Of a DNA stretch of 64,000 bases, positions 1 to 11,920 are shown one piece after another (position 1 is the stretch's first letter; each line of letters opens with the position of its first letter). The stretch is from NCBI GenBank assembly GCA_003281285.1, contig QCCJ01000002.1, positions 1-64,000 on the forward strand, in the 5' to 3' direction. Source of the stretch: Prochlorococcus sp. AG-347-K22. GTDB taxonomy: Bacteria > Cyanobacteriota > Cyanobacteriia > PCC-6307 > Cyanobiaceae. The translations under genes and the position numbers were made by a program. Below the pieces are notes generated by a model. It was not told the origin of the DNA and did not search any database. It saw only the letters and a program-made list of their open reading frames with translations.

Positions 1-1
1 C

Positions 2-1165
2 GGACTTCAAACAGGTACTAATGGGGTTTCAGATATTACTCTCTTTAATCCTGAACAACATCCCTGCAAATTTGCTGCAGAAGTAAAAAATCTTCAATCT
101 GAAAATTTTATTGAAGCTAAAGAATCCAAAAGATGGGATCGTTTTTCCCAGTTTGGAGTTATTGCTGCGAAGCAAGCCTTTAATGATTCTGGACTTGAAA
201 TCACAGAAGAAAATGCATCAAGAATTGGAGTGATTATTGGTTCTGGTGTTGGAGGTTTACTAACTATGGAAAGTCAAGCTCAAATATTAAGTCATAAAGG
301 GCCTAAAAGAGTAAGTCCATTTACAGTCCCAATGATGATTCCAAACATGGCCACTGGATTGGCTGCAATCGCTTTGGGTGCAAAAGGACCAAGTTCCTCT
401 GTTTCCACCGCTTGCGCTGCCGGTTCAAATGCAATTGGTGATTCTTTTAGATTACTTCAACTTGGAAAGGCAGATGCAATGATCTGTGGGGGAGCAGAAG
501 CAAGTATTACGCCTCTCGGAGTAGCTGGTTTTGCCAGTGCCAAAGCTCTTTCTTCCAGAAATGAAAGCCCTCAAACTGCTAGCAGACCTTTTGATGCAGA
601 AAGAGATGGATTTGTTATTGGAGAGGGATCTGGAATTCTTGTTTTAGAAACTTTAGAAAACGCACAAAAAAGGAATGCGAGAATTTATGCAGAAATAGTT
701 GGTTATGGAACAACATGTGATGCTCATCATATAACTGCTCCATCTCCGGGCGGGATTGGAGGCGCCGCAGCTATCAAATTAGCAATTGAAGACGCTTGTC
801 TTAGCTTTGAAAGAGTTGATTACATAAATGCTCATGGAACAAGTACCTCAGCTAATGATAAAAATGAAACTTCTGCAATTAAATCTATTTTTAAAGACAG
901 ATCTTACCTCATTCCTGTAAGCTCTACTAAGTCGATGACAGGTCATCTCCTAGGAGGCTCAGGAGGTATAGAAGCTGTGGCTTGTATACTTTCTTTGACA
1001 CATAATTTTATCCCTCCTACAATTAACTACGTCAATCGAGATCCTGAATGTGATCTTGATTATGTACCAAATAATGCAAGAGAAGCTCAAGTAAGAGTTG
1101 CTCTTTCTAATTCTTTCGGCTTTGGTGGTCACAATGTTTGCCTTGCTTTCAGCAAAATGAATTGA
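2..1165 (+). CDS. fabF: 3-oxoacyl-ACP synthase II (beta-ketoacyl-ACP synthase), 5' truncated by window start
   Basis: Reading frame is open from base 2 ([28 protein letters not shown]...); KAS motifs [51 protein letters not shown]. Confidence 0.95.
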   Translation, partial: GLQTGTNGVSDITLFNPEQHPCKFAAEVKNLQSENFIEAKESKRWDRFSQFGVIAAKQAFNDSGLEITEENASRIGVIIGSGVGGLLTMESQAQILSHKGPKRVSPFTVPMMIPNMATGLAAIALGAKGPSSSVSTACAAGSNAIGDSFRLLQLGKADAMICGGAEASITPLGVAGFASAKALSSRNESPQTASRPFDAERDGFVIGEGSGILVLETLENAQKRNARIYAEIVGYGTTCDAHHITAPSPGGIGGAAAIKLAIEDACLSFERVDYINAHGTSTSANDKNETSAIKSIFKDRSYLIPVSSTKSMTGHLLGGSGGIEAVACILSLTHNFIPPTINYVNRDPECDLDYVPNNAREAQVRVALSNSFGFGGHNVCLAFSKMN

Positions 1166-1208
1166 AGACAACCAATTCTGTATTTCCAACTTAACTTATT
1201 TTAAAACA

Positions 1209-3215
1209 ATGGTCGCTGCATCTGTTTCATTAGAATCACTTTGTGTAAATAGTATAAGAATGCTTGCTGTAGATGCAGTAAATAAATCTAATAGTGGACA
1301 TCCTGGATTGCCAATGGGATGTGCTCCTATGGGTTATGCATTATGGCAAAACATACTAAACCACAACCCTAATAACCCAAAATGGTTCAATAGAGACCGT
1401 TTTGTATTATCAGCTGGTCATGGCTGTATGCTGCTATATTCCTTGCTTCATTTGACAGGATATAAATCAGTTTCCATAGAAGATATTAAAGAATTTAGGC
1501 AATGGGGATCAAAAACTCCTGGACATCCAGAAACATTCGAAACTGAAGGTGTTGAAGTTACAGCTGGGCCTCTTGGAGCAGGAATTTCAAATGCAGTTGG
1601 TTTAGCAATAGCTGAAACACACTTAGCAGCTAAATTTAATAAGCCTGATTGCAATATCGTTGATCACTATACTTACGTAATAATGGGTGATGGCTGTAAT
1701 CAAGAAGGTATTGCATCAGAGGCCTGCTCATTAGCTGGTCATCTTAAGCTTGGAAAATTAATTGCACTCTATGACGATAATCAAATTACAATTGATGGGC
1801 GAACCGACGTTTCTTTTACCGAAGATGTCTTAAAAAGATACGAAGCTTATGGATGGCATGTGCAACATGTTGAAGATGGGAATCATGATGTTAAAGGAAT
1901 CACTGAAGCTATCGAAAAAGCAAAATTAATTACAGACAAGCCTTCAATTATAAAAATTTCTACAACCATAGGTTTTGGTTCTCCTAATAAATCAGATACT
2001 GCTGGAATTCATGGAGCAGCTGTTGGAGAAGAAGAAGCCGCATTAACTAGAGAGTTTCTAAATTGGGGATATCCTCCATTTGAAATACCCGATGAAGTAT
2101 ATGCGCATTTTAGAAAATCAATAAACAAAGGTGAAATTTTGGAGAAAGAATGGAATTATAAATTTGAAGAATATCAAAAAACATATCCCTCTGAAGGAGC
2201 CGAATTAAAAAGAATGTTAGAGGGTCAATTACCTGAGAATTGGGACTCAGATCTCCCCTCTTATTCGCCTGATGATAAAGGGTTAGCCACCAGAAAGCAT
2301 TCACAAATATGTTTGGGTGCTCTAGGCCCTAACCTACCTGAATTAATTGGCGGATCAGCAGATTTGACTCACTCTAATTACACAGATATAAAAGGAGAAA
2401 CTGGATCATTCCAGCCACATAGTCCTGAAAAAAGATACTTACATTTTGGTGTACGAGAGCATGCAATGGCAGCTGTACTTAATGGTATTGCTTATCACAA
2501 TAGTGGTCTTATCCCTTATGGTGGAACCTTTCTTGTTTTCGCTGATTATATGAGGGGCTCAATGAGGCTTTCAGCACTTAGCGAATTAGGAGTAATCTAT
2601 GTCTTAACTCACGATTCAATTGGTGTAGGAGAAGATGGCCCAACACATCAACCTATTGAAACTATCCCTTCTCTTCGCGCCATGCCTAATATGCTAGTTT
2701 TCAGACCTGGAGATGGTAATGAGACGAGTGGAGCTTATAAGCTTGCTATTCAAAATCGAAAAAGACCTTCTGCCCTTTGTTTAAGTAGACAAGGCATGCC
2801 AAATCAAGAAAATACTTCGATCGACAAAGTTGCTCTAGGAGGATATGTAATTTCCGATTGTGAAGGAACACCAGACTTAATATTTATTGGTACTGGAAGC
2901 GAACTGAATCTTTGCATTGAAGCAAGTAAGGAAATTTCAAGATTAGGTAAGAAAATTAGAGTTGTTTCTATGCCTTGTGTAGAACTTTTTGAAGAGCAAG
3001 ATGAATCTTATAAAGAAAGTGTTTTACCTAGTAGTGTGAAAAAGAGAGTTGTAGTAGAAGCTGCCCATTCATTTGGTTGGCATAAATATACAGGTTTTGA
3101 TGGAATTTGTATTACTATGGACAGATTTGGTGCATCAGCACCAGGTGGAGAATGTATGAAAAATTTTGGATTTACGGTCGAAAACGTTGTTAATAAGACG
3201 AAGGAAATTCTATAA
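1209..3215 (+). CDS. tktA: Transketolase
   Basis: 668 aa; [19 protein letters not shown]-terminus, GDGCNQEG ThDP motif, [31 protein letters not shown]. Confidence 0.97.
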   Translation: MVAASVSLESLCVNSIRMLAVDAVNKSNSGHPGLPMGCAPMGYALWQNILNHNPNNPKWFNRDRFVLSAGHGCMLLYSLLHLTGYKSVSIEDIKEFRQWGSKTPGHPETFETEGVEVTAGPLGAGISNAVGLAIAETHLAAKFNKPDCNIVDHYTYVIMGDGCNQEGIASEACSLAGHLKLGKLIALYDDNQITIDGRTDVSFTEDVLKRYEAYGWHVQHVEDGNHDVKGITEAIEKAKLITDKPSIIKISTTIGFGSPNKSDTAGIHGAAVGEEEAALTREFLNWGYPPFEIPDEVYAHFRKSINKGEILEKEWNYKFEEYQKTYPSEGAELKRMLEGQLPENWDSDLPSYSPDDKGLATRKHSQICLGALGPNLPELIGGSADLTHSNYTDIKGETGSFQPHSPEKRYLHFGVREHAMAAVLNGIAYHNSGLIPYGGTFLVFADYMRGSMRLSALSELGVIYVLTHDSIGVGEDGPTHQPIETIPSLRAMPNMLVFRPGDGNETSGAYKLAIQNRKRPSALCLSRQGMPNQENTSIDKVALGGYVISDCEGTPDLIFIGTGSELNLCIEASKEISRLGKKIRVVSMPCVELFEEQDESYKESVLPSSVKKRVVVEAAHSFGWHKYTGFDGICITMDRFGASAPGGECMKNFGFTVENVVNKTKEIL

Positions 3216-3229
3216 CTACTAATTGATAA

Positions 3230-4600
3230 CTACACTGAAGAGTTGCATTCTTCAAGTTTATCTTTTAACTGATCGAGAGATTCATCAGAAATCTTTGAAT
3301 TCATTGGACAATGTTTAGGTCCACACATTGAACAAAACTCTGCCTTTTTAAAGATTTCTTCAGGCAGTGTCTCATCATGGTACTGCTTTGCTCTTTCCGG
3401 ATCTAATGAAAGTTCGAATTGTTTATTCCAATCAAAGTTATACCTTGCATGACTAAGTTCATCATCGCGATCACGAGCTCCAGCTCTATGTCTTGCTATA
3501 TCAGCAGCGTGCGCAGCTATTTTATAAGCAATTAGGCCTTCTCTTACATCTTCTGCATTTGGTAGACCTAGATGTTCTTTTGGAGTTACATAACATAACA
3601 TAGAAGTTCCATACCACCCTGCCATCGCCGCCCCAATAGCACTTGATATATGATCATAACCAGGGGATATATCTGTCACTAATGGACCAAGCACATAAAA
3701 TGGGGCTTCTGAACATTCTTCCATTTGCTTTCTCACATTAAACTCAATTTGGTCCATAGGTACATGACCAGGACCTTCAACCATTACTTGAACATTATGT
3801 TCCCATGCTCTTCGAGTAAGCTCGCCTAAGGTCTTCAATTCAGCTAGCTGGGCATCATCAGAAGCATCATGCAAACATCCAGGCCTTAATGAGTCTCCTA
3901 GAGAAAAAGTACAATCATATTTCTTAAAAATCTCACAAATGTCATCAAACCTCGTATAGAGAGGGTTTTGTTTAAAATGATGTAACATCCATTGGGCTAA
4001 AATACCTCCTCCCCTACTAACAATTCCAGTAATTCTTCCTTTGACTTTCGGCAAATGCTCTATTAATAGCCCAGCATGTATAGTTTGATAATCTACTCCC
4101 TGCTGACAATGTTTTTCAATAATATGAAGAAAATCGTCTTCAGTTAATCTATCTATTGAACCATGGACACTCTCTAATGCTTGATACACAGGAACTGTTC
4201 CAATGGGAACAGGAGACTCATGAATTATTGCTTGCCGAACTTCATCTAAATTTACTCCTCCTGTAGAAAGATCCATAACCGTATCAGCCCCATATTTAAC
4301 TGCCAGTTTTAGCTTCTCTACTTCTTCATTGATATCGCTTGCATTAGGGGAAGCACCAATATTGGCATTAACTTTGCATCTTGAAGCAATGCCTATAGAC
4401 ATTGGCTCAAGATTCAAATGATTAATATTAGCTGGAATAATTAATCTTCCTCTTGCCACTTCTTCCATTATTAAAGAAGAAGGAAGATTCTCTTTTTTAG
4501 CAACAAAATCCATTTCTTCAGTGATATATCCGTTTCTCGCAAAATTCATTTGAGTTACATTGTCTTTCCCAAGGCGAGGCTTAATCCACGAACTTCTCAT
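3230..4600 (-). CDS. thiC: Phosphomethylpyrimidine synthase ThiC
   Basis: 456 aa; [17 protein letters not shown] and C-terminal [11 protein letters not shown] radical-SAM cluster motif. Confidence 0.97.
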   Translation of the reverse strand: MRSSWIKPRLGKDNVTQMNFARNGYITEEMDFVAKKENLPSSLIMEEVARGRLIIPANINHLNLEPMSIGIASRCKVNANIGASPNASDINEEVEKLKLAVKYGADTVMDLSTGGVNLDEVRQAIIHESPVPIGTVPVYQALESVHGSIDRLTEDDFLHIIEKHCQQGVDYQTIHAGLLIEHLPKVKGRITGIVSRGGGILAQWMLHHFKQNPLYTRFDDICEIFKKYDCTFSLGDSLRPGCLHDASDDAQLAELKTLGELTRRAWEHNVQVMVEGPGHVPMDQIEFNVRKQMEECSEAPFYVLGPLVTDISPGYDHISSAIGAAMAGWYGTSMLCYVTPKEHLGLPNAEDVREGLIAYKIAAHAADIARHRAGARDRDDELSHARYNFDWNKQFELSLDPERAKQYHDETLPEEIFKKAEFCSMCGPKHCPMNSKISDESLDQLKDKLEECNSSV

Positions 4601-4647
4601 AATTTACAAATTTTTTAAAAGTGTTATTACTAAAGTTTGATCAAATC

Positions 4648-4728
4648 TTCACTTCCCTGCATCAAGGTTAATGATTCAGGTTCAAAGGGTATGATCTCAG
4701 CTAAGTTAAAATTCTTAGCACCCCTAGT
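4648..4728 (-). promoter_or_regulatory. TPP (THI-box) riboswitch aptamer in the thiC 5' leader
   Basis: Minus-strand sequence AGGGGTGCTAAGAATTTTAACTTAGCTGAGATCATACCCTTTGAACCTGAATCATTAACCTTGATGCAGGGAAGTGAAG contains the conserved TPP aptamer blocks GGGGTGC, GCTGAGAT..ACCC, GAACCTGA and GCAGGGAAGTG, ~50 nt upstream of the thiC ATG. Confidence 0.92.
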
Positions 4729-4798
4729 ATTAATATTATTAATAGCTCTTTTCTAAAAAATAGTCATCTCATATTGAGTAAAAATAAATAAAATGATT

Positions 4799-5014
4799 TT
4801 ATTTTGCTTTTTTATAAGACTTTATCTTTTTTAAAATATTTTTCCTATCCAATTGTCTGCTTATACCCCTCTCCAAAATAATTACAACCCCCGTTACGCC
4901 AATAGGTAAATAAAAAACCTTCCTTGAATAATCCCTAAATATCAATCCAACAGCAGATATGAGAATCATGAAAGGAGCTACAAAAGATAAAATAAATCTT
5001 TTATTAATATTCAT
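4799..5014 (-). CDS. Small conserved hypothetical membrane protein
   Basis: 71 aa, two hydrophobic segments and a basic tail; start overlaps the end of the upstream amidohydrolase by 4 nt. Confidence 0.7.
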   Translation of the reverse strand: MNINKRFILSFVAPFMILISAVGLIFRDYSRKVFYLPIGVTGVVIILERGISRQLDRKNILKKIKSYKKAK

Positions 5015-6198
5015 TTACCAATTGTATTAATTTTTTCATTATTTAATTTTACTATGGATTCTGTTATCACTTTAATTCCAATAGCAATAGCTCTTTCATC
5101 TGGATCAAATTTAGAACTATGAAGCGGAGCACATCCATTTGAACTCGAAACGCCAAGCCTAAACATAGCTCCTGGAATATCTTTTAAAAATTCCGCGAAA
5201 TCCTCAGCTCCTAATGATGGTTTTTGTAATTCGATAACATTTTCTTGACCCAAAACCTTAATTCCCGAATCTCTAAGGACTCTATTTATTTCAGAATTAT
5301 TATTAACTGCCGGAGTGATTTCTCTAAATATTACTTTTGCTTCAGCTCCGCAACTATTAGCTAACGAACTGATATTTTCATTGAGCCAATTACCAATATT
5401 TTTAAATAGTTTACGATTGGTGCATCTAACCGTACCAATTAAATTAACCTTTTCTGCAAGAACATTGAATGCATTGCCACCATTTATTTTCCCAAAAGTT
5501 ATTACTACAGGATCTAGAGGATCTAACTTCCGTGTTATTGATTCTTGAATTCCCGATATCACTTTAGAGGCCGCCCAAATAGCATCAATCCCTTCATAAG
5601 GTCGAGCACCATGCCCTGATTTTCCTTTAATCTCTACCTTAAGTTCTCCTGCAGCTGCAGTTAAACTCCCCTCTTTAATGCCAATAGTCCCTACGGATAA
5701 ATCTGGGTAGACATGGACTCCCAAAATATGGGTCATACCATTAATTGCACCATCCTTAATCATCCATCTAGCTCCGCTCGCAATTTCTTCAGCGGGCTGA
5801 AAAATTATCCGAGTCCCAAAATTTAGTTTTAAATCCTTAATAATTTTTGCCACCCCCAATCCAATCGATATATGCAAATCGTGACCACAGGCATGCATAA
5901 CACCATCTACTTTTGAAGAAAAACTTAATTTGGTTTCCTCAAATATTGGCAAAGCGTCCATATCTACTCTTAAACCTATAATGCCCTTATCTAAGGGCCC
6001 AAAATCAGCTACAACTCCAGTCCTACCAATAGATTCTCTAACTTTCCAACCAATATTTTTTAAAAAACCACTTATCAAAATCGCCGTTTGATTTTCAAGT
6101 CCGCTTAATTCCGGATGTGCATGGATATGTCTTCTTAAATTAATTAATTCATCATTAAACGAATCAATTTTTTTATAAAATTGATCTCTATTCATCAC
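5011..6198 (-). CDS. M20-family amidohydrolase (hippurate / IAA-amino acid hydrolase-like)
   Basis: 395 aa; HIHAHPELSGLE, GLRVDMDALPI, HACGHDLHISIGLG, PAEE, SLGAEDFAEF. Confidence 0.92.
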   Translation of the reverse strand: MMNRDQFYKKIDSFNDELINLRRHIHAHPELSGLENQTAILISGFLKNIGWKVRESIGRTGVVADFGPLDKGIIGLRVDMDALPIFEETKLSFSSKVDGVMHACGHDLHISIGLGVAKIIKDLKLNFGTRIIFQPAEEIASGARWMIKDGAINGMTHILGVHVYPDLSVGTIGIKEGSLTAAAGELKVEIKGKSGHGARPYEGIDAIWAASKVISGIQESITRKLDPLDPVVITFGKINGGNAFNVLAEKVNLIGTVRCTNRKLFKNIGNWLNENISSLANSCGAEAKVIFREITPAVNNNSEINRVLRDSGIKVLGQENVIELQKPSLGAEDFAEFLKDIPGAMFRLGVSSSNGCAPLHSSKFDPDERAIAIGIKVITESIVKLNNEKINTIGK

Positions 6199-6987
6199 TT
6201 ATTTTAAATCGATAAAGTTCATTAAATTTCTAATTGGTTGGGGAGGCCATCTTCTTATTTTTTTCAACCATTCTTCATCACTATATCTAGGATCTAATTC
6301 AGTTACCGCTATCCAATTACTCTCCGCTTTCCCAGATTCGCCCTTGGACCAATTCAAAGCTGTTAAAGCTGCCCTAGCATCAGCAAAAGTTGGATAACGT
6401 CTAATTAATTTTTTTAATTCTTTTTCAGATTCATCAATGTTCCCCAACTGAAAATCTGCTAACGCCATACTCGATCTAGCCATCGCAAATCCTGGATTAT
6501 ATAAAGCAGCTTTTGAAAATAAATCTCTAGCTTTTTCCCAATGTGACGTAGATCCTTCTACATTAGCCAAATTATATAAGGCAGAGAAATTTTTACTATC
6601 TTGAGAAATAACGAACATATAATCTTTTTTCGCTTGCGACCATAGACCCAATGCTTCCTCTGCTATCCCCCTGTTAATGTAGGGATCTATTTCAGTAGGA
6701 TTCAGACTTATTGCCTTATTTTGGTCATCTATTGATCCCTCTAGATCTCCTATAACAAGTCTTACATTTCCTCTATTGCTTAAACCGGCAGCATCATCGG
6801 GATAAGAATCGAGATATTGATTCCATTCTTGTAAAGCGACATTAAATTTTCCGCTTGAACTTAAATCTAGTGCATTTTTAAACAAATCCTCCCTCAAAGA
6901 TAATGAATAGCATGGTGCAATATAAAAAATATTCAAAAAAACAAAAATTATTAAAAAACAAACCTTAACTTTTTTAAAAGTTATCAT
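6199..6987 (-). CDS. TPR-repeat protein with N-terminal signal peptide
   Basis: TPR repeats ([32 protein letters not shown]...). The ORF is open to 7059, but the start at 6987 ([28 protein letters not shown]) gives a signal peptide and only a small overlap with ruvB. Confidence 0.85.
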   Translation of the reverse strand: MITFKKVKVCFLIIFVFLNIFYIAPCYSLSLREDLFKNALDLSSSGKFNVALQEWNQYLDSYPDDAAGLSNRGNVRLVIGDLEGSIDDQNKAISLNPTEIDPYINRGIAEEALGLWSQAKKDYMFVISQDSKNFSALYNLANVEGSTSHWEKARDLFSKAALYNPGFAMARSSMALADFQLGNIDESEKELKKLIRRYPTFADARAALTALNWSKGESGKAESNWIAVTELDPRYSDEEWLKKIRRWPPQPIRNLMNFIDLK

Positions 6988-8032
6988 TTTTTGATTCAAT
7001 GTACTTTTTCCCCATAGCAGTGAGCAATCTTCCTCGAGGAGTTCTTGTAAGAAAACCAATTTTGATTAAATATGGCTCAACTACAAATTCTAACATTGAA
7101 GAATCATCACCTAAGCCAGCTGCAATTGAATCAAGGCCAGTTGGAATATTATTGTTTTGGTTAAGAAAAGATAAATAGTGTCTATCTAAAGAATCCAATC
7201 CTTTTTCGTCTATTTGGTAAGAATTTAAAGCTTTTTTTATTAAATTCACTGAGATCGTATTAGTTTTATTAACAACCTGAGCATAATCTCTAACTCGTCT
7301 TAATAATCTTAAAGCAATTCTTGGAGTCCCTCGAGATATCTTTGCTAAATCATAAGATGCTTCATCATCTAAATTGAGATTTATTAATCGGGAGAAATTA
7401 AAAATTATTTGTTTTAATTCATCATATGTGTAAAATTCAATTTTCTGAGATATACCGAATCTATCTCTTAAAGGTGCACTTATTGAGGCTAATTTAGTTG
7501 TCGCGCCAATAAGAGTAAACCTAGGAAGATTTATTGTTCTGCAACGGGCGCCTCTATTAGCACCCATAGTTAAGTCGAGTCTAAAATCTTCCATTGCAGA
7601 ATATAACAACTCTTCAGTTAACTTATTTAAGCGATGGATCTCATCGATAAATAAAACTTCACCATCTTTTAATCCAAGAAGTAAACCAACGATATCTCGA
7701 GGTCTTTCAATTGCTGGCGCAGTCGCTATCCTACATTTTGTATTCAATTCATGGGCTATCAAAAAAGCAAGAGTAGTCTTACCTAAACCAGGCTGTCCGT
7801 ATAAAAGAGTATGCTCCATCGGTTCTTTTCTAAAAATTGAAGCATCTATAGCTATTCTTAAAGAAGATTTAAGTTGTTCTTGGCCAATAAATTCGTTTAA
7901 AGTAAGAGGCCTCGCTAAGTTCAGATTTTTATTTCTCTTTTCTTCTGGAATTATTTTTGAATCAACTAGCCTAAGCTCTTTTTTACGAAGAGAAAAGTCA
8001 TTATCGCCTATATTGGAAGAAATTATTGCCAT
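6974..8032 (-). CDS. ruvB: Holliday junction branch migration DNA helicase RuvB
   Basis: 352 aa; [54 protein letters not shown]. Confidence 0.97.
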   Translation of the reverse strand: MAIISSNIGDNDFSLRKKELRLVDSKIIPEEKRNKNLNLARPLTLNEFIGQEQLKSSLRIAIDASIFRKEPMEHTLLYGQPGLGKTTLAFLIAHELNTKCRIATAPAIERPRDIVGLLLGLKDGEVLFIDEIHRLNKLTEELLYSAMEDFRLDLTMGANRGARCRTINLPRFTLIGATTKLASISAPLRDRFGISQKIEFYTYDELKQIIFNFSRLINLNLDDEASYDLAKISRGTPRIALRLLRRVRDYAQVVNKTNTISVNLIKKALNSYQIDEKGLDSLDRHYLSFLNQNNNIPTGLDSIAAGLGDDSSMLEFVVEPYLIKIGFLTRTPRGRLLTAMGKKYIESKNDNF

Positions 8033-8084
8033 AATGAAAGGTTAATTGCAATTGTTCTGAGTAGAAAGACTTTTTATAACGAAA

Positions 8085-8579
8085 ATGGCAAAAAATTCAA
8101 ACAAAGTTAAAAAGAATAATAATAAAAAAAATAATTTTAAACTTTTAGCTGAGAATAGATATGCAAAATATCAATATGCAATAATTGAAACAATCGAAGC
8201 TGGAATTGAGCTTTTAGGGACTGAAGTAAAGTCCATTAGAAACGGAAAAGCAAACTTAAGAGATGGGTACTGTTCATTTAGAGATGGTGAGATCTTATTA
8301 TTAAATGTTCACATTTCACCACATAAAAATGTAGGGTCTTTCTTTAACCACGATCCATTAAGAAATAGAAAGTTGCTTCTACATAAAAAAGAAATAATCA
8401 AAATGAAATCCAATACTGAAAAAAAAGGAATGACTTTAGTTCCATTATCTCTTTATTTAAAAGGCTCATGGATAAAATTAACTATTGGAGTCGGCAAAGG
8501 GAAAAAATTACATGACAAACGCCAAGATGAAAAACAAAAAAGTATAAAAAAAGAAATCAACTATGCACTAAAAAGGTAA
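8085..8579 (+). CDS. smpB: SsrA-binding protein SmpB
   Basis: 164 aa; [54 protein letters not shown]. Confidence 0.96.
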   Translation: MAKNSNKVKKNNNKKNNFKLLAENRYAKYQYAIIETIEAGIELLGTEVKSIRNGKANLRDGYCSFRDGEILLLNVHISPHKNVGSFFNHDPLRNRKLLLHKKEIIKMKSNTEKKGMTLVPLSLYLKGSWIKLTIGVGKGKKLHDKRQDEKQKSIKKEINYALKR

Positions 8580-8603
8580 AATTATTATCCAGAATAATTG
8601 CAA

Positions 8604-8852
8604 CTATGAATCTAAACTTACTGAACTTGGAGGTGGGGAAGGATCTGGATCTGCAATTAACATATGCTGCAAGACTGTTTCAGGCCTCTCACTATCTCTC
8701 CAGCGAATTTTGTATGCAGGCATTTTTGTACCTCTGCTTGTAGTTTGCTCTACTGGCTCAATAACCCATCCTCGTCTTGAACGGCCCTGAGGATTTCTTT
8801 TTACTACTGCATCCGCGTGTTTGAAACGGAAACCAACACGTTCACCACTCAT
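8604..8852 (-). CDS. Conserved cyanobacterial protein (DUF2862-like)
   Basis: 82 aa; MSGERVGFRFKHADAVVKRNPQGRSRRGWVIEPVEQTT...; the cyanobacterial small-protein family assignment is from memory. Confidence 0.75.
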   Translation of the reverse strand: MSGERVGFRFKHADAVVKRNPQGRSRRGWVIEPVEQTTSRGTKMPAYKIRWRDSERPETVLQHMLIADPDPSPPPSSVSLDS

Positions 8853-8880
8853 TTAAAAATTTCGTATTGGATTAATTTAT

Positions 8881-10419
8881 CTATTTTACTTCATTCAAGG
8901 GTAAATTTTCACTTTTTTTGGAAGTTATTTCTGGTTTTAACAATGGGAAAGGGATTACATCTCTAATTGATGCGCTATCAGTAATTAACATAATTAGCCT
9001 ATCAATGCCAATGCCTAATCCTCCAGTAGGCGGCATGCCAATCTCTAAAGCATTCAAGAAATCTTCATCTATGCAGTGAGCCTCAAGATCTCCTTCATCT
9101 CTAAGAGATTGCTGTAATTGCATTCTTTCTCTTTGATCTACAGGATCTATCAACTCACTAAACGCATTTGCTAGCTCACGACCAACAATGAATAATTCAA
9201 ATCTCTGAACCATTTCTTTATTGTCAAGATGAGGCCTAGCTAAAGGAGAAATTTCAACAGGATAATCGGTAACAAAAGTGGGCTCAATAAGTTTTGATTC
9301 TACTTTTTGCTCGAAGACCTCATTTAAAAGTCTTCCTATAGTATTAACTTTATTAGAGAAATCAACATTTATACTTTGAACGGCTTGTTTTGCTGCTTGA
9401 AAGTCTCCACTGAAAGAATCGAAATCAATGCCTGTATATTTTTTGACAATATCTTTCATGGATATTCTTGTCCAAGGTTTAGAAAAATCAATTTCTCTAT
9501 TTTGATAATTTATAGTTAAAGAACCACAAGCATCAGTTACGATATCTTTTATCAATTCTTCTGTTAAATTCATCATATCGACATAGTCAGAAAAAGCTTG
9601 ATAAATTTCAACTGAGGTAAATTCTGGATTATGCCTTGTACTTATCCCCTCATTACGGAAAATTCTTCCCAATTCATATACTTTCTCAAATCCTCCAACA
9701 ACCATTCTTTTTAAATGTAATTCTGTAGCTATTCTTAGATATAGCGGAATATCTAATGTATTGTGATGAGTTATAAATGGCCTTGCTTCAGCACCACCAG
9801 CTTCAGATTGCAGAATAGGAGTCTCTATCTCTAAAAAATTTCTATTATCTAACCATTTTCTTATAAAACTTATACATTTTGCTCTTGTTTTAAATACATT
9901 TTTAGAGTGAGGATTCACTATTAAATCTAGATAACGTTGTCTATATCTTTTTTCAATATCAGTCAATCCATGCCATTTATCTGGCAAAGGTTGTAAAGAT
10001 TTGGATAACATTTCCCATTTTTCTACTTTAATAGAAAGCTCACCTTTATTTGTTTTTTTAATAGTTCCGTATACGCCTATCCAATCACCAATATCTACTA
10101 TTTCCTTGATATCTTCAAAAGAAAGTAATTTTTGTTTTTCTAAATTTGAGTTAATAATCTTTTTATCTAGATAAAGCTGAATCTGACCATCTTGATCGCT
10201 TATTGTGAAAAAGGCAATTTTACCCATTACCCTTTTTGCCATAACCCTTCCAGCAATAGAAACACTGAAGTCTTCCTCTTGACCATTTTCTAAATAATCA
10301 AATTTCTGAATAAGAAATTTTGTAGTATTTGAAACCCTGAAACTCTGTGCGTAAGAAGCAAATCCTTTACTAACGAGTGAATTAGCTTTTTGTAAGCGTG
10401 CTTCTTTTATTTCAGACAA
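8881..10419 (-). CDS. lysS: Lysyl-tRNA synthetase, class II
   Basis: 512 aa; [58 protein letters not shown]. Confidence 0.97.
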   Translation of the reverse strand: MSEIKEARLQKANSLVSKGFASYAQSFRVSNTTKFLIQKFDYLENGQEEDFSVSIAGRVMAKRVMGKIAFFTISDQDGQIQLYLDKKIINSNLEKQKLLSFEDIKEIVDIGDWIGVYGTIKKTNKGELSIKVEKWEMLSKSLQPLPDKWHGLTDIEKRYRQRYLDLIVNPHSKNVFKTRAKCISFIRKWLDNRNFLEIETPILQSEAGGAEARPFITHHNTLDIPLYLRIATELHLKRMVVGGFEKVYELGRIFRNEGISTRHNPEFTSVEIYQAFSDYVDMMNLTEELIKDIVTDACGSLTINYQNREIDFSKPWTRISMKDIVKKYTGIDFDSFSGDFQAAKQAVQSINVDFSNKVNTIGRLLNEVFEQKVESKLIEPTFVTDYPVEISPLARPHLDNKEMVQRFELFIVGRELANAFSELIDPVDQRERMQLQQSLRDEGDLEAHCIDEDFLNALEIGMPPTGGLGIGIDRLIMLITDSASIRDVIPFPLLKPEITSKKSENLPLNEVK

Positions 10420-10469
10420 AATTTATTTTAATATATATGTTTTATTTAATAAAATTATCAGACTATGGC

Positions 10470-11216
10470 TCAACTTGCCAAAGATGTTGCTGTTTCACCA
10501 ACTCTCTGAGAAGCATAACCAATTCCTCTAACAGTTAAAATTAATTCTGGATTTCTTGGATCTGGTTCTAATTTACCTCTTAATCTAGCTACGTATACAT
10601 CTACAACTCTTAAATCTGCGGCTCTACGAGGAGGATACCCCCATAGCTGTTCTAAAATTTCCGCTCTTGGAACAACCTTTCCAGGCTCATCAAACAATAA
10701 TTCTAAGAGGCTAAATTCAGTATAAGTTAGGCTAATTCTATCTCCTGCCCTAGAAACTTGTCTGCGATTAGTATCAACAACTAAACTTCCAAATTTCATA
10801 ACTCCTTTGCCTGAAGGAACTTCTTTAGTTTCCGTAACCGATACAGTTGGACCCATTCTTCTCAAAATGGTAGCTATTCTTGCCTCTAACTCTTTTGGGC
10901 TAAATGGTTTAGATAAGTAATCATCAGCCCCTAAATCCAAACCTGCAACTCTCTCTGAAATAGCCTCTAAAGCTGTTAAGAATATTATTGGAACTACTGA
11001 TTCAGCTCTAATTCTTCTACAAACAGCAAATCCATCCATTTTTGGAAGCATAACATCAAGAACTATCAAATCTGGGGAATCCCTGTGAAAAGACTCAAGA
11101 GCTTCTTCGCCGTTAGTGGCTGAATAAACTTGATATCCTGCTAGTTGAAGCCTCGTAACTAATACCTTCAAAACTGCTGGTTCATCATCAACAACTAAAA
11201 TTCTTGCTTTTGACAT
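10470..11216 (-). CDS. rpaB: OmpR-family response regulator RpaB (Ycf27-type)
   Basis: 248 aa; receiver domain DLIVLDVMLPKMDGF..GLDLGADDYLSKPFSPKELEARI plus winged helix EQLWGYPPRRAADLRVVDVYVARLRGKLEPDPRNPELILTVRGIGY. Confidence 0.9.
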   Translation of the reverse strand: MSKARILVVDDEPAVLKVLVTRLQLAGYQVYSATNGEEALESFHRDSPDLIVLDVMLPKMDGFAVCRRIRAESVVPIIFLTALEAISERVAGLDLGADDYLSKPFSPKELEARIATILRRMGPTVSVTETKEVPSGKGVMKFGSLVVDTNRRQVSRAGDRISLTYTEFSLLELLFDEPGKVVPRAEILEQLWGYPPRRAADLRVVDVYVARLRGKLEPDPRNPELILTVRGIGYASQRVGETATSLAS

Positions 11217-11379
11217 AGTTAAATAAGATTTCTCGATATTTCAAAGCAAAGAACTATTGCATTGAATATATATTCTAACAATTAAAAATATAACATTACG
11301 AACCCTCAAAGAGATATTCCTAAGGTTTATAAAAGTTTTAAATGATTTTTAAAAAATATATTTAAATTTTTTCAAACAC

Positions 11380-11397
11380 TTTTGCCTCTTGGCAAAA
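11380..11397 (-). terminator. Hairpin after mreD (weak U tract)
   Basis: Perfect 7-bp stem TTTTGCC-TCTT-GGCAAAA directly downstream of the mreD stop; the minus-strand 3' side GTGTTTGAAAAAATTT is only partly U-rich. Confidence 0.5.
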
Positions 11398-11401
11398 TTT
11401 A

Positions 11402-11920
11402 TTACTGTATTTTTCTTCTTGAAAATTTAAACATTCTTAAAAGTTGAGAGCAAATAAAGGGTGCAAAAAACCCAGTCAAAAAAACTTCCGCTAAAATATT
11501 TTTAATACTTGGAATCAACAATAAAGGATTACTATCTGAAAAATTTCTAAACAAAATTTGTAAAAAATAAAGAGTTCCACATAAAAAACTTCCAAAAGAA
11601 CATATTAAACCATACCTGAAATGTCCCAACAAAATATCACTATGTAATTTAATTCTCCCAAACAAAAACCCACAAACAATTAAGCCCGGAACTTGAGTAA
11701 AACTTTCATTAAAAGTTAGAGAATCTAAGATTAGACCTAAAAACAAACCAAATATTAATCCATTGATTGATCCATTGATCATTGACCAAGGCAATAGCCA
11801 AAATAATGGCCAATATGGCTGAACACCTAAAAATCCAAGCCAATTAGGGTTCCACAAAAAAATAATTGGGATAAAAATAAAACTTATTATGGGTAAATTG
11901 TTTGTCAAAAATTTATTCAT
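11402..11920 (-). CDS. mreD: Probable rod-shape determining protein MreD
   Basis: 172 aa multi-TM protein, start overlaps the mreC stop by 4 nt in an mreB-mreC-mreD order. Confidence 0.75.
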   Translation of the reverse strand: MNKFLTNNLPIISFIFIPIIFLWNPNWLGFLGVQPYWPLFWLLPWSMINGSINGLIFGLFLGLILDSLTFNESFTQVPGLIVCGFLFGRIKLHSDILLGHFRYGLICSFGSFLCGTLYFLQILFRNFSDSNPLLLIPSIKNILAEVFLTGFFAPFICSQLLRMFKFSRRKIQ

